Assembly: GCF_020382885.2 (NCBI RefSeq)
Contig: NC_058508.1
Span: 8,593,917-8,657,916, forward strand
DNA: 64,000 nt
Origin: Scatophagus argus
Taxonomy: Eukaryota > Chordata > Actinopteri > Scatophagidae
Direction of reading: 5' to 3'
Part shown: piece after piece, positions 35,882-50,080 of the stretch
How the letters are laid out: each line of letters begins with the position of its first letter
How positions within the stretch are numbered: position 1 is the first letter of the stretch
Program-made: the position numbers and the translations under genes
The notes under the pieces: generated by a model
Databases searched by the model: none
What the model was told of the DNA's origin: nothing
What the model saw: only the letters and a program-made list of their open reading frames with translations

Positions 35882-38800
35882 TCAGGTGCTGCTCTGCTCC
35901 TCTGTTACACGGTTGGAACAGTAGTCCTGAATACCTGGCAGAGGAGAAGGGAGAGGAGAGTGGTGACAATGATAACAGCAGTTTTAATTAACTTTCCAGG
36001 GACACAATCATTAATACACCTGTGTATATGCTTTTTAATGACTCCCTGCAAATGTCCTAAGTCAATCACGTGTTCCACAAACAACATTTAATTCTTTTTA
36101 ACTTTAATCTCATGATGAAAATACACTTATCGAATTTCGATTTCTTCTTCTTCCTCTTTGGTCAACTGCTTCTCATTTACAGGGCAATCACTTCCTTTTT
36201 CAGACAGTTTAATCAGGAATTGGGAAATCAAGTAAAACATCTAGTCATCAAAAATGATCGACTTCGCTGGAAGGAATATTTCTGTGTATGTCTGTGCGTA
36301 GGCATGTCTAACTTCCTTACCAAAGAATGTAACAAATATATAATATGATGTGAAAGGGGGCAAAGCAGACACCGGAAAAGCGCATGTAATCCTGAAAAGA
36401 CTCACTCTGCACAATATTCCGGTAGACTTCAGCAGCAGGAGAGTCAGGCACTTCATTAAGGAAGGACTTGCCCTCGTCACAGCTTCGTGCTATCCTGGGG
36501 TCGAGGGGCACCTTTCCTAACAGGGGTAGATTTAGATCTGCACACATTCGCTCAGCACCCCCACTGCTGGGAGGGAAGATCTGAGAAGTGTTCTGCAAGA
36601 GAGAGAAGACAAAGAAAAATCTATATGGACCCTAAATGACACAGGACTGATGCTACTCTTTCATAATGTGTTTTCTTTGTAGTAAGTTTCAATGAGGGCA
36701 TTTCAATACACCAGAAACAAATGAGATTACAGTGGACTCAATTTTGAAAGACCCTGTAGCCAGACTTGAATTAGCCGACAAATTTCTCCATTTGTACCAT
36801 TAAAACAAAATACTGCATGAAAGACAGTTCTTTGGACACAATGTCCTCATCTGCTATGCTGCTAGCTGCCCCTCAACATGTGTGGTGGCTTTCACACCAA
36901 TTTGACAAAATGGCCAAAGTGTTTATTTACAAATTTATGTCCCAAAAAGACTTTTTTCCCATGTCATTCAGAATATTACACTAAATAAGACACTTTCAAC
37001 AGCGACCAGAGGCAATAAACAAAAAAGCGTATGAATCAAAAATCAGGAAGATAAATCATAGGGTGGACTAGATGCATTTTGGCAGTCCTGATCTAGTTTT
37101 CTGTAACAGGTGAATTTACAACTCTGCGGTCAAATTGCTCTACTGTGTATGTAAACCCTGCAGTTCAACTTGCAACTTGGAAGGATCTCAGGAAGAAAAC
37201 TAATAGATAAGTTCAGTGATTCACTGACATCTCAGTGAAGTTAAACTCAGTTACCTCCTGTAATTCAGTCAATGGACTGAACTGGACTACAGAAGGTGAA
37301 GCTGGAGAATAATCTGTTTCTGAAGAACGGGTGAACTATGAAATTCAAACTTTTTGGGTTGTTGATGGGATTGGAAAGTTAGTTGAAGGATTGGGCCTCT
37401 TCCAAGGGTGACTAGCCGAATATATGTCCGAATTTTATGAATTCATTGATGCATATGCTGGCCAGACGTGAAGCTTTGTTGGGCCGGCTGTGATAATACC
37501 TAGTCTATATGATTAAATAGTTTTCAAATTACTGTGACAGATACATCTGAGCCCTACTCTACCCTCTACGCATTTGCTTTATGCATGTCGATGCAGATGA
37601 CATCTTTTCAAGACACACACTGCAAACTGGGGAGAAATGTGTACTCTCAGTTTCTGCATGAGTGAGTTTGACTGCATTGTCTCTGTTTGCATGAGTGTGT
37701 ATGCACATGGTCATAAATCAGTGTGACCTTGCATGAAGGACAAACGAAGCCACTCATGTTCTCCACCACTCCGATGATTGGCAGCTTGACCTTCTGACAA
37801 AACCGGATTTCCTTTCGCACATCCTGTAAAGACACCTCCTACAGAGAAGACAGAGAGAGGGAGAGAGGGAAAGAGAGACAGATGGATATAGCAAGACAGA
37901 AAGAAAAAAATCGACAAGGGCATAGGATTGGCTTAAATTGTTTTCTCTTCCGTGACAGCTGCCGTCATGGTTCCCTTGAGAAAAGCAGTTCGCCCTGATA
38001 AACTATCAAGCTCCCACGTGGAAACATGTTGGAAAAAATAAACACTCTTCTCTTCCGAATCACAAGCTTGGAAACTCACCTCTTGATATTAAACAGCCTG
38101 GCCTTCTTACTTGGGTAATTCCCAAGTCGTGTGTTGTTAGTTTTGGTAATGTGAGAGCTGAAGGTATGAGGAAGTGATTCTACTGCTGTCTGACCTAACA
38201 AGCGCTGGCCTTTTTTAACTAGCAGGAAGTGTTTGCTCACATTCAGACGTCTTTCACAGAGTACAGTAAAAAGTGATTCGAGGACACACATCAACAAGTT
38301 AAACAAAAATACAAGTTCAATGTAAGAAATATTTAACAAACAGATTAGAGTCTATTGTTACATTAGGTAAGTAGATTTATTCCTCAGCCCAGACTCTACT
38401 CCAAAATGCTGAGCAAGTTGTACATTCAGTTGAAAAACTGAATCAACAACATTAACATCTGAGTGAAACAGGAGGAATACTGGAGTGTCGCATTTTTGCT
38501 GTCTGCATTTAGCATCATATTGGTTTATTTACAGTACATATATTGTGATCTCAAACTGTCTGTGTCTGCAAGTTAAAGGCCTGTACCACAGACCAAGGTC
38601 TGTAGCATCAGACTTTTTGGTGTCTGTTTAATTTGCAGCTCTGATTCTTTGGATGTGCCAGATGTCATTATTATTCTGAAAGAATGAGCACTGACCAACA
38701 GTCTGTGTTGTGTTTATATGAAATAAATCTAGTTTTTTGTTTATTTTTTCTTCTGCACAACTGTATTATGTAATTGTATTTTATACAGCATGTTTATAAC

Positions 38801-41800
38801 ATTTTACTGCTTTTAACGGCCTAAACATGCTGGATTTTAACTTTATAGGGTGCTATAACAGGTTGTGTAGTCTCACTGTAGCCACTTCAACACTGGCTCT
38901 TTTTTTAGGTTTATATAATAGAACAGCATCCTCTGTTGGTTGCCATATAATAATTGGATTTCACAAGCAGTTTTTCTTGAATACTTAAAACCTCAGACAG
39001 CTTCATATCAAGTGTACTGTATTTGCAACATGTCAACTGTTCCAAAATGCTTTTGTTGTCCCTACAGCATTACCATTTTAATTTACTATCAGTGAAATCA
39101 AGGCTGATAAAAACTCACTGGTCTCATGTGTCTCACTACACCTACACTTCTCAGAATTACTTTCCAAACCCCCTAACAATGGGTGGCATTATAAAGCAAC
39201 TGAATGTGAATTTAGCTGAGGGTGTAGGTGGTGAGACGGTCGGTGACACTGCAGCAGCGGAGTGAGGGGTTTTCCAGTTGAGATAAAATAAGATCCCACT
39301 ATTTGCTTCAACACAACTACAAAGCATAATGGACCACTGAGGTGGTTTTCTTCTTGTCTAATCACAAGATTATGGAATATTTGCTAGTGCAAGGAGGGCA
39401 TTACAACAAAACCTATTTTGTCTATAAATTCAAAGATATCGATGTCCCCATGCAGAGCAGTCTTAAGATCATGCAAAAAAAAAAAAAAACGTTGCAATGT
39501 TGCGTTTTTAGTAAAGGCTGTGACTCTTGCTTTTTAACAGCCAGCTCTCTGGCAGTTAATACCATTGCGGTTTTTAGTATCACTATCATTATTACTGTCT
39601 GAAGTTACATAAAAGTCAAAACTCCAGGTGACTGAAAGTCATTCTGGGAAATGTAGTAACTGTCCAAGTGAAGTACAAGCAGTCAAATCAGTTTGAGTGA
39701 AAGCACACACAGATGGGATTTCCCTTTACAGTTGCTGTAAATGCAACTAATCTTACTTAATGCAGTAACGGTCACAGTTTATATGGCTGAGTGCGAGTGC
39801 GTGTGTGCGTGTGCGTCACCTGTGGTGTGGTGATGATGACAGCTCCGTCAACGTGGGTTGAGCTTAGATACTGGACAATTGACAGGTGTTCATCAGATGT
39901 CCCAGGGGGCGTGTCCACGACAAGGTAATCCAGGTCCCCCCAGTCAACATCCCTCAAAAACTGCTTAATCATCCCTGAGTTTTAAACCATACAAGTTACA
40001 CTGTGATACAACATTTAATAACAAATTTTCACACACATACACACTCACATATCAAATTAAATACCATTCTTCTTGGGTCCTCTCCAGATCACAGCATCAT
40101 CTGGGCTACTGAGCAGGAAGCCGATAGACATGACGGCCAGGTTGTCATCCACATACTGCAACATACACACAAAGACACAGAAATTATAGCGGAGTTTCTA
40201 CTATGCAGTGATCAGTGTTTTTTTTTTTTGTCTGAGCGCTGAAAAGTTCTGGAGGTGAGAGACAGATAGATAAAAGGATAGAGAAAAAATAGAGCTACTG
40301 CTCATTTGCTTACAGCTAATGTACAGTGAGATATTCTGTCTGTTTGGGGGGAATAAACACGAATCTTGCTGTCAAACTCGAGTAAATAGAAAATTAACTT
40401 TGTTTTCTTTGGAAAGACACACACAGTTTGAATTGTATGGAAAACAGAAAAATGTTGATTGCTGAGTCTCATTCCAAGATCATCAAACACTGACCCTTTG
40501 GGTTGATCTATGAGAACAAAACACAAATAACTTTTGACCAATAATAACTCCCGTTTGTCTGGGACACTGAAATCCTCCAGGATGTGGACCAGCGATGGAA
40601 ACTTTGTATCATATTAAATTATATATGCAAATCTTTCAAAAGAAGTAAACATTAAAAACTAAATCTTGAAAAACTTGGATCAAACTTGAATTTACTCACC
40701 ACAGGAGACCAGCCTGAGCCACTTTGGTGAACCTGTGCACAAGAGGATCAAAGGTTTAAGATCATCTTTACGTCATTTTACAATACAGTGCTGCACAATG
40801 TAAGATGTAAGCCCTTCACGCTACACACACGGAACATATATGCAAATATTTCAATTTAGAATGGAATAAAGATAAAACGTTATAGGATATTTTTTAGACA
40901 AAGCAGCAGACCTACTTCAGTAAAAGCTTAACATACTTACAAACTTATAATTTCCTTGTGTTTTTGGTCTACATGAAGAGAATCAATACGTCATGTAGTG
41001 GAAAGTCTATGAGTAATTTATGAGTAAACAACCTCACAAAATCTATCACTGTCCTCTGTTTCGTCTGCCACGCACCTGTTCCCCCTCCAAGCCCATGATT
41101 CGTGGAATGGATGGACCGCAGATATCCACGTCTAGCAGGGCAACCTAAAAACACAGAAAGAACAGGAAAATGAATGGCTTTCACTCTCCACTGAAGTGAG
41201 GTCTTGAAATGATTAAACTTGGACCCAGTTTTGCAATCCTGCACAAATACAAGCAATGGTGGTCTTGGCATTTCTCAAGACCCAAACTGAGAATGTCTTG
41301 ACTCTGTGCACTACAATCTGAGACTTTGTTGCTGGCTCATGTCAAGAACAAAGTAACCTAAATGCTGGCGAGATCAAACCAGAAAGAGGAGGAGGATTGC
41401 TAACACGGTTGTTTTGACACTCTTTATAGTACAACAGCTACATTAACAGACATGGTTCTACCAGAGGCAGATACATAGTGAGGGGTTCAGTGCTGTTGGT
41501 AACACATCAGAAACACTCAATCCCTACAGAAAAAGGGGATGAGGTTAATATTAGGATAGCAGATGATGAAACTTTGAAATCATATAGATGTAACACAGTT
41601 ATGCTCCATCCACACTAAGCCAGCTAAATCAGTTTTGGCCATCAATTCAAGATCAAGTCTTTTATTCTTCAAAACATTCGAGACCATCGAGTTCTATGAA
41701 CTTGTAGAACTTTAAAATGCAGCTGCATATTATGCTCAACCTAACTGTTGTGTGAAAATCAAGCTGGAGTACCTTAACTGGGCAAATCATTTCAGCTGTA

Positions 41801-43458
41801 GAGGTTTCAACTGTATGACCATAAGCCTCTGCTAAATCACATCTGCAGTGACCTCTAGTGACATTGAATTGATTTTCTACAGGACACAGTGACTGGATTT
41901 AGACTAAACCCCTCCTACAGGGCGTACCACAGCTTCAGAGGGGTTGAGCGACAACAAGATGTTGTTCCAGTCAACAAAGGTTTAAACTGATTTTAACTCT
42001 CAACAGGAAAGCTGTTATGCAGTATCTCTGACCACTTTGGCCCCCGACAAAAATATGATTCCAGCCATAATATAAGGGAATTTAAATGAATAATTTGGGA
42101 GCCTAAATTGGTTTACTTTTTGAAATACCAGCGATTGGCTGTGTGGTTTTACCTCCTTCGTGCTGTCACTTGCCAGAGCATGAGCCAGGTGAGCGCTGAA
42201 AGTACTCTTCCCTACTCCTCCTTTTCCAGACAGCACGAGGATCTTGTGTTTGACTGTTGACAGCTTCGCTCCTATCTCTGCTATAGCTGGAGATGAGATG
42301 GGGGGGCGGATGGGAGATGAAAGATACAGACGGGTGGTTTGTTGTGAGCAGCGGCAGGACAAGACTCCCAAATAAAACAAAACCAGGGTCTGCTGAAATA
42401 CTGGTTAATCTAAGGCTAACTTGCCGTTTTTCTTCTTAAATATAAATCAGCTTGATCATAAGTCACTTGGACAGTCCAAACTTACCGCATACATCAAATC
42501 ATCATTATATGAACATGTGGTAACACTCTTACCAGGGTCTGGGGCCTTGGTGGCGCCAGAAGCACATAGTTTCTGGTTGGGACATCCCTGACATGATGAT
42601 GACTTTCCTGCTTGCTCACTTTTTGTACCCGGGCAGTCTAAAATAGTTAAACAGATGTCCGTTAACAGTGTGTTGACTTTGCCAGATCATCTTAAACTGA
42701 TTAGAAAACCACATACGATCTAGTTTGGTGGCTTAAGTTAGTCTCAAGTCTGTATACTTTTTTTAACCTCTTCAGTTCCACTGTCTGCTGGTCATTTCAA
42801 TCTCATGATTTGCAGCCAAACTTTAGTGGAAATGCCAGAGCTTCTAAACATACCAAATAGCTCAAGCTACATTTTGGGAGAGACATGCATAAAATGTCTA
42901 CAGTATTTCTATTTGATGTTGTGCTATAGTATTTGGTTTGAATATTTCTCTCAGTGTGAATATCCTGTCGTTTATTTATGGAAACTGGATGATTGGGGCA
43001 TTAACTAGGGCTGTTATCAGTAAATGACAGATAGGTACCGTTGACATTTTCCACAATGACTCAGCAACATTTCGGGGAGAAACGTCAGTGTGGAAGTTAG
43101 ACTTGTGTATATATCTTGCCTAATCCGCTGACGTTTATCTAGCTGTGTGTGGGGGGGGACTGCGTCACTGAACTTCATTATTAAATAAAGTGCTTAATTT
43201 GATGTAAAACATATCAACTTTATCAGCAAAATTAACATTTAATAATATTTTAACCAACGTCTTTTAAATGAACGATGTTGGCTAAAAAAGAAGGAACGAT
43301 GTTCATTTACAAGACGTTTCTTTAACACATACCACAACCTAACAGTAGAGAAAATAACGCTGAAACGCATATAATATGCACTATCTTGCACGTAAAAATC
43401 TACAATACATCAAACTTAAAAACTCACGGGCTGGTGCGTTATCTGGTACGTCTGCCAT
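35882..43458 (-). CDS. nubp1: NUBP1 (cytosolic Fe-S cluster assembly factor, Nbp35 orthologue), complete
   Basis: NUBP1 is a P-loop ATPase that with NUBP2 scaffolds [4Fe-4S] clusters for cytosolic and nuclear apoproteins. Ten minus-strand exons: 43428-43458, 42533-42637, 42153-42286, 41076-41144, 40700-40732, 40065-40155, 39820-39974, 37728-37838, 36406-36592 and 35882-35934. They sum to 969 nt and 322 residues (human 320); every junction is AG/GT and the phases agree. The N-terminal C-X13-C-X2-C-X5-C cluster motif is at residues 12, 26, 29 and 35. P-loop GKGGVGKST is at about 66-74, [10 protein letters not shown] is in exon 7, and the C-terminal bridging CPSC is at 239-242. The start [14 protein letters not shown] places the first cysteine as in orthologues. 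The last exon ([17 protein letters not shown]) matches human RIQEFCNLHQSKEEN. No key residue is missing, so it should be functional. Confidence 0.96.
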
Positions 43459-45611
43459 CTTTACACTGGTGTCCTCCCGTTAAAGTCTTCCTCCTTCGAA
43501 GGTTCCGGATACGCACAACACAAAACGTGGATCCTCTGATGCAGATAGTGTTTATTTGTGTGTTTTGCATGTCTTAAAGCTGTGAACAGGTACAGGCTGT
43601 TGCACCTGCGGCAACTGGCATGTAGGCTTTCTGAATATACCGCAATGTTATATGATTCGGATTCATTTTTAGTTTCGTTTTCGTCAAATCTAGCAAACAT
43701 GTCCCAAGTTAAATTTTGATCGGTGATGTTTTGCTACAGAAATCAGTAATTGAGTAATTAAAAAATAAAATCTCACTCATTCTCTGTTATATGCTTGTCG
43801 AGTGTAGAACTCTGTAGTTTAAATAATCAAATAATTAGCCACAAAAATCTCCTCCAAATGTCAGTGTTTCTTATTAAATAATCCAAAAATGGTTTCTTTC
43901 ACTTATCCTTTTTTCCTTTTTCACAGAGAGGCAGGTAACTGTCGCAGATAAAAATATGGAATTCTGTCAATCAGTATTTGTATTGGCGAAAACGGTTAGG
44001 GTTAGCAGACTATGTGCTGTCAAATATTAAAAATAGGGCTTACTCTGGTATTCTTAAACACAATTATGTTACGATGATTAACCTGTATCAGCAGCAGAAA
44101 CTAAAACTAAGGTGATTACTAGAGCTCAAGATAAGTAAGTGTGCCCACCAGGGAGGGCTGCTGACTGAGTCAAGTTTCACTCTGCTTTGCTGAACAGATC
44201 TGATCTGATTGATTTTTTTTTTCTTCTTCTAACTGCAAGCTATGCTGGCACAAAGTATGTTTCAGTCAAACACACACACACACACACGTTTTCTCACTGT
44301 GGGAGCTCAGACAACAAGTGTGTGTGTGTGCAATGTGTTTGTTCTGTTCAAACACATTCAAACTTGGTGACCAAGCTGCTGTATTGGTTCCCTGGAATTA
44401 TAGAAAAAGGGGATTGGTCAACAAAATGTCATTTTTCTGGCTTTGCAGTCAGACAACAAGTGAGAGAGAGAGAAGTGTTAGGAGTGCATGTACATGCATG
44501 TGTGGGTCTGTGGATGTGCATAATATGTGAGTTAAAAATCCTTTGATCTGTTTCTAAGATTGTGCAAGTATCCTGGCCAGTACATGTACACACACATAGG
44601 TTGGTTTGTGCATTTAAGCGTGAGTGCGTGACTTTGTGTACGTGTGCCCCCCCTCCTCCAACTGTTTGCCCTGTTGAAAGTGTGCAATGTGATATTTTCT
44701 TTGTGATGGCCCATCCATCTCTCACTGGCATAGTTATTCACACTAACTGTTAGCGAGCTTTATTCACTGCTCAGCACTGCCAGACATGGTAGGATTTCAG
44801 AAACAGTTGGCTGCAACACATTGTGGATTTATTAAAACTAGACTGTGTTGTCTGAGCTGCACAGTAAGTAAGACTGTCTAACTGGAGATGTATTTCGTCC
44901 ATGAAGAAAGGACAAAAAAATTCATCAGTAGGGAGTTTAAGATTGGAAACAACTTTAAGCTCAGCGGGAGTACATATCAGATAAAGTTACATCAGTATGG
45001 TCCCATCAAATGCGTCTGATGTGTCATGACTGTATGAACCTTTTGCGTGAGTGTGTGACTTTGTGTACATGTGCCTCCCCTCCTAAATGGACATTAAGAA
45101 GAAAATGTTTGAGTTTGATGTTTGAGTTCGGAAGAGTAAACTGCGAAATGGCTACAAAATTATGACTCTTGCTCTTTTGCTATTCCTCCCACACCTCTCC
45201 ACATCCTTTAACGGAAGTCCTAAAAACATTGCATTAATCCATTCATCGTTGAGATATTTTAGCCAAAGTGATGGACCAACAAATTATTTGTTGAGGTCCC
45301 CCTCACATTGTTAACCTTAACTAAAGTTGATTACTCCAAGATTTGTGTACATAACATTAGAAAAATTATGTAAAAATTCTGTAAAATCTCACACCGTTCA
45401 GTTGACTAGATAGCTCAATAGTCAAACATGTTCTGTCCATTCAGCTGTTAGACACACTAACACTAATAGCCTCAGGTCAGATTTTGGTCACAACATTACT
45501 CAGCACAAGCTGCTGAGGCTGGACAAGGTGTCAACACACTGGGAACAATACCACACACACACCAGCCTTAACATAACTCACACATTTCTATAACAATTGA
45601 CAGAGGGTGTT

Positions 45612-45633
45612 TTGTGTGTGTGTGTGTGTGTGT
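45612..45633. repeat. TG microsatellite
   Basis: A run of TG units. Others lie at 46523-46552, 46818-46840, 52226-52258, 60127-60153, 60662-60683 and 62363-62394. Confidence 0.85.
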
Positions 45634-46521
45634 TTGGGAGAGAGCGTGTGGCATGATAGAGATATCACACAACTGAAGAGGTAAATCCTTTATGGAATAA
45701 AATATGGGTGTCATCTGGATGGGCTGCTGTGAAGTGAAACATTATGAAGTACAGTAGTACACAGTGTTTGTGGATTTCATTTTCATTCTCTCTTTCGTCA
45801 GCACAATACAAACTAAAATCTTAGATAAGCTTAGATATAGCATTATTTTAGTGTTTTAACTCACTTATCAGCCATAGTTAGTGTTCATAGAGTAATACAA
45901 CCATCAAATGCTAATACAGAATCTTCACGTCCCATACATCACTGTGATATCTCAGATATGAAAGGTGTGGCATCTTACTCAGTTTGTCTGTTTATTTCTG
46001 ACAGCAGTATGAGTCCAGCTACACTCCGGCCCCTGTCTGAGGCTGATTACAGGCTCAGAATTGCCCTCTGATGCTAATGGGCCGCCTTTAGGTGGGTGTG
46101 CACAGGGTAAAGCAACTTGAACGAGCAGTTTGACATATTTGTGGTGCAGTAAAAGTAAACTTTTTGTCCCAGAAACTTTTTTGTAGTACAAAACCTGTGG
46201 ACTTGTGGTTTTTGTTTTTATTTATTGTCCTCCTGACAAAAATATGAAAGTATCATTTGAGCGTAATTTGGTTATCTTGAAATGACAAAGCCCCGTAGCT
46301 GACGTTGTGATTATGATTCTTGCCCAGCTGGAACAAATGAGGAAATCCTCTCCTTCTTCCTTCTCCCTTCCCTCCTTTACTCCTCCTCCTTCCATTTCTC
46401 CTCTTTCATCCCTCTCTTATGAAATTCTCAGCTGCTATTGTCACGTGGGCTTTTCCTCTTGGAAATTATTTTAGCTGTTTTGACTACACCTCATACTGTG
46501 GTGTCTGACCACATAGTGTGC

Positions 46522-46553
<32 letters not shown>

Positions 46554-48719
46554 AGAGTGACTAGGATTTGAACATTTGTGTTTGATGGCAGAGTTTAATG
46601 AACCCCAAGCGGCTTCACCTGTTTTGACAGAAACCTTTAAAGTTCCCTTCCAGAAATAGGAAAGTCTGTTAAACAGGCCGCTCCAAGTGAAAATGCAAAG
46701 TAATGCACAACCATACCCATTAAACATGCACTATGCAAAACCGCCATCATCATCGTTTCTCACTGTTATAAGAAACATAATGTGTGCATGTATGTGGATG
46801 CATTTGAGTTCATGCTTTTGTGTGTGTGTGTGTGTGTGTGAGTGTGTGAATAACACCCATCCAGATTAAATTTAGCATTGTTTGTTTTGCGCCTGTTTTT
46901 CAGAGAAAACATAGAAATGGACTACTGAATATGCACACAGACAAAGAAGTGATGCATTTCTGGTTAAACTAGTTTTGTTACTGTTACTGCAGCCATGCTT
47001 CACAATATCTCTTGGGAAGAAAGCATATTTCACAAAATACTAAAATGTTTCTTGAGTAGGGTCACTAATTCATGTCTATGAGCTCCGACGTCCCTCCACA
47101 CAATAATGATCCCTCACTGGTCTCCCACTGACTACATCCCCACAAAGTGCAGCCAGCTGGGACATGTCTCAAAGGAAAGAAACAGTCAAGTGTTTTTATG
47201 ATACTGTGAAATGTGGTTGAACAATGGACAGCATGCATACATATACATGCAGTCCGTTTGGAAGAGGAATTTCAGATACTTCTTGTTGGTCAGGCTGCAG
47301 CCAAAGGAATCCCAGACATCAGCTCCGTCTTCATGCCTCCATCCCCCAGCCTCCGTCTCACCAGCCCGCAAGCCGAACCACTGACCTCATAACACCACCC
47401 CTTTACCCCAAACAACGTAATTCACCCTCTCAGCTCAGCCTCAGAATGCTGCCATGGTTGGTGAGCTTCAACACTATTTATAACATCTGATTCTAATCCT
47501 GCTCTGTGATCAAAGACTCCGTCACGTAAAAAAGTGACACCAATCAAATCATCACAGAGGTTAGTTGAGCAGCTCCCCGTGTGGCTTTGTTAATGTTTGT
47601 GTGACCTTACTTGACCTGTTGACCTGCCAAAATCTTCACACTTCAAACAGCCTCCAGCACAGTGCTGAAGGCATGAAAGCTTGCATACGTGTGAACAAAT
47701 GCACACACACACACAGTCAAAGAGGTCAAAAGTCAAGGTGAGAGAGGAGGTCATGTGCCGGCTGGTGGGAGGTCGGGGTGGTGTCTCCTGCTCCAGAATA
47801 ACCCCAGCATAACCATTGTTATCTCTCTGTCCAGGACCACTATCTGCTTGTGTGCCTGACTTGGACAGCTGGGAGGCTGCTGTGATGACAATGGAAATAT
47901 CTTTGTTCCAAGGAAGGGAAGCCAGTTGTGTGTTTCCTTGTGTGTCAGAGTGTTTGTGTAAAGGAAGGAAGATTTGCTCAGCAAGCAGCCTATTTCTGGT
48001 CAAACAATGTTAGATAGAAGTGTTTTCCTCTGCCGTCATGAACACACACACACACACCTACGCACACACACATAGTTTAAATTTCGAAGACAGGAGACCT
48101 ACAGCTACAGAAAGGCTACACTGCTTTTCCTAACATAGAAATTAGGAATACGCACACAGTCACAAACAAGAGCTTATTGTGGCTTTCAAACTATGGCAAT
48201 TCTTGATTTTATTTTTATTTTTACTGTTTTCTCTTTAGACATTGTGAAGATTTAATTTCATATGATTGAGGGCATCTCATATTTAAATGAGTAAAATACC
48301 ATTATTTTATGTCACTAACTGTGTGTCCAGTTCTCTTTGTAGTCTTGTGTCTCTCCCTCCCTTTCTCTCTCTCTCTCTCTATATATATATATCTTTCTGC
48401 AGGTATCTCTCCATCCAGATCTTCATGTTGAACTGTAGCCGGCTCTATGACCAACCCAATGTCTACTGTTGACATCTGCCTGTCATTCTTCTGTGCACCG
48501 ACTATTGGCGGGGTGGTTCTCCCTTGCGGGCCGAAATTGAACTGAATAGAACTGATAGGATAGTGATTTTCAACAGCACATAAAACATACATGAATGATA
48601 CAGCAGTTCATTATAATTTCATTATTCTAATTTCAGTCTTGTGAAATGTTAAAATCATACTGAGGTGGTATCAAAAGTGAAACTAAACAGTTGAGATTTT
48701 GTTTTACTTGCCTTTTTAG

Positions 48720-48988
48720 TAATGTCACTCTCATGTTGTTAACTGCTTTCCTGCCGGTACAACATCCATTGCACGTCTGCCCGTCCTGGGTGAGGGATCC
48801 CTCCTCTGTTGCTCACCCTGAGGTTCCTCCCATTTTTTTCCTGTTAAAGGTTTTTCTGGGAGTTTTTCCTTAGTCGATGTGAGGGTCGAAGGGCAGAGGA
48901 TGTTGCTGATGTTATGTTAAGCCCTTTGAGACAAACTGCTTGTAAAAATGGGCTATACAAATAAAGTTGTCTTGTCTTGTCTTGTCTT
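48720..48988 (+). mobile_element. Teleost retroposon 3' region (CTTGT tail)
   Basis: It contains GGGAGTTTTTCCTTAGTCGA and AAATGGGCTATACAAATAAA, then a (CTTGT)4-5 tail. This is the well-known 3' region of an abundant teleost LINE family (Expander/RTE-like by memory). No intact reverse transcriptase is present. Confidence 0.65.
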
Positions 48989-49289
48989 GTAAAATATGGG
49001 AATATAAACGCTGTTCATGCAAAGCAGCAAAAACAGCATGAACTTGGAAAAAGCTGTGCGCATTGGCGGCACTGGGGGAATAAATTTAAGAATTAAAAAT
49101 GAATTGTGCAGTTGCGTCATGTCAGTCATGACTGTAAGCACTTATTTGACAAGAACATTTTCTTTGTTATTAACCATCAGCGCATTTTTTGACAATCAAA
49201 ATAATTTCAGCTTCACGAAAGTGTAAAGATTAATTTCACAAACTTCACAAATATTATTTTGCTGTCAGTTTTTCAAATTCTAAATATCA

Positions 49290-49531
49290 CATTTACAGAC
49301 ATTCAAGTTAATAGTTCTGGTAATCCACCTGCCATTGTATGAATCAACACTGTTTGCACTACATGTATATATATTTATATGTTGTTTTTTTTTCTTCTTG
49401 TAAATACTTTATTCTTCATTTATTATTATTTGTTATTTTGTATTTTGGTGCACAGGAGAGAGAAAAATCCGGAGTCAAATTCCTTGTATGGTCACACGTA
49501 CTTGGCAAATAAAGCTGATTCTGATTCTGAT
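49290..49531 (+). mobile_element. Retroposon 3' end (GATTCT tail)
   Basis: It contains GTCAAATTCCTTGTATGGTC, then GGCAAATAAAGCTGATTC and a short (TGATTC)n tail, typical of teleost LINE 3' ends. Confidence 0.55.
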
Positions 49532-50033
49532 GTTTTTCTATTTTTTGTGTGAGAATTGTCAAAAAACATAAATAAACTATGTCGATGAAAACACACATGG
49601 TTAGTAATGTTACTCATCACAAAACGATTTTAAACTGATTAGATTATTAAACAGGGTGTGTTTGTATGAGTGAGAGAGAGTGATGATAAACTGTGGTGAT
49701 TGCATAACTGACAGATACTTAATGGCGGCCTTCTTATCAGTGCAATACTTGTGCCAGTGGTCATTTCCTTGTTGACTTGTGGGGTTTGGTTGGCTGTGCC
49801 CTCTGTCATGTCTTTGTGTGTGTTTTCAAGAGACAAACCCTGACACTGCCGGGCTCCTGACCTAAACCTTGCAGTCACTCCCAGTTTCTTTCTCCATTTT
49901 CAATTTTCAGTTTAATTCCAGCGTGCTTCCTGTTAGCTCTCTGTCCTACATTGTCTCATGTTACCAGGTGCTTAAGCAAATAAATGAAAATCTGGGGATG
50001 CAAATGTAAATGTAAAGTAGCATGTGTTTACCA

Positions 50034-50045
50034 ATCTCTCTCTCT

Positions 50046-50079
<34 letters not shown>

Positions 50080-50080
50080 T
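50034..50080. repeat. Compound CT/AC microsatellite
   Basis: A run of TCTC units followed directly by ACAC units. Confidence 0.85.

Noticed and set aside
47590..48003. Open frame of 137 codons on the minus strand
   Set aside because: No recognisable domain; it includes a CA-repeat translation (VCVCI), has no convincing splice partners, and a competing frame exists in the same interval.
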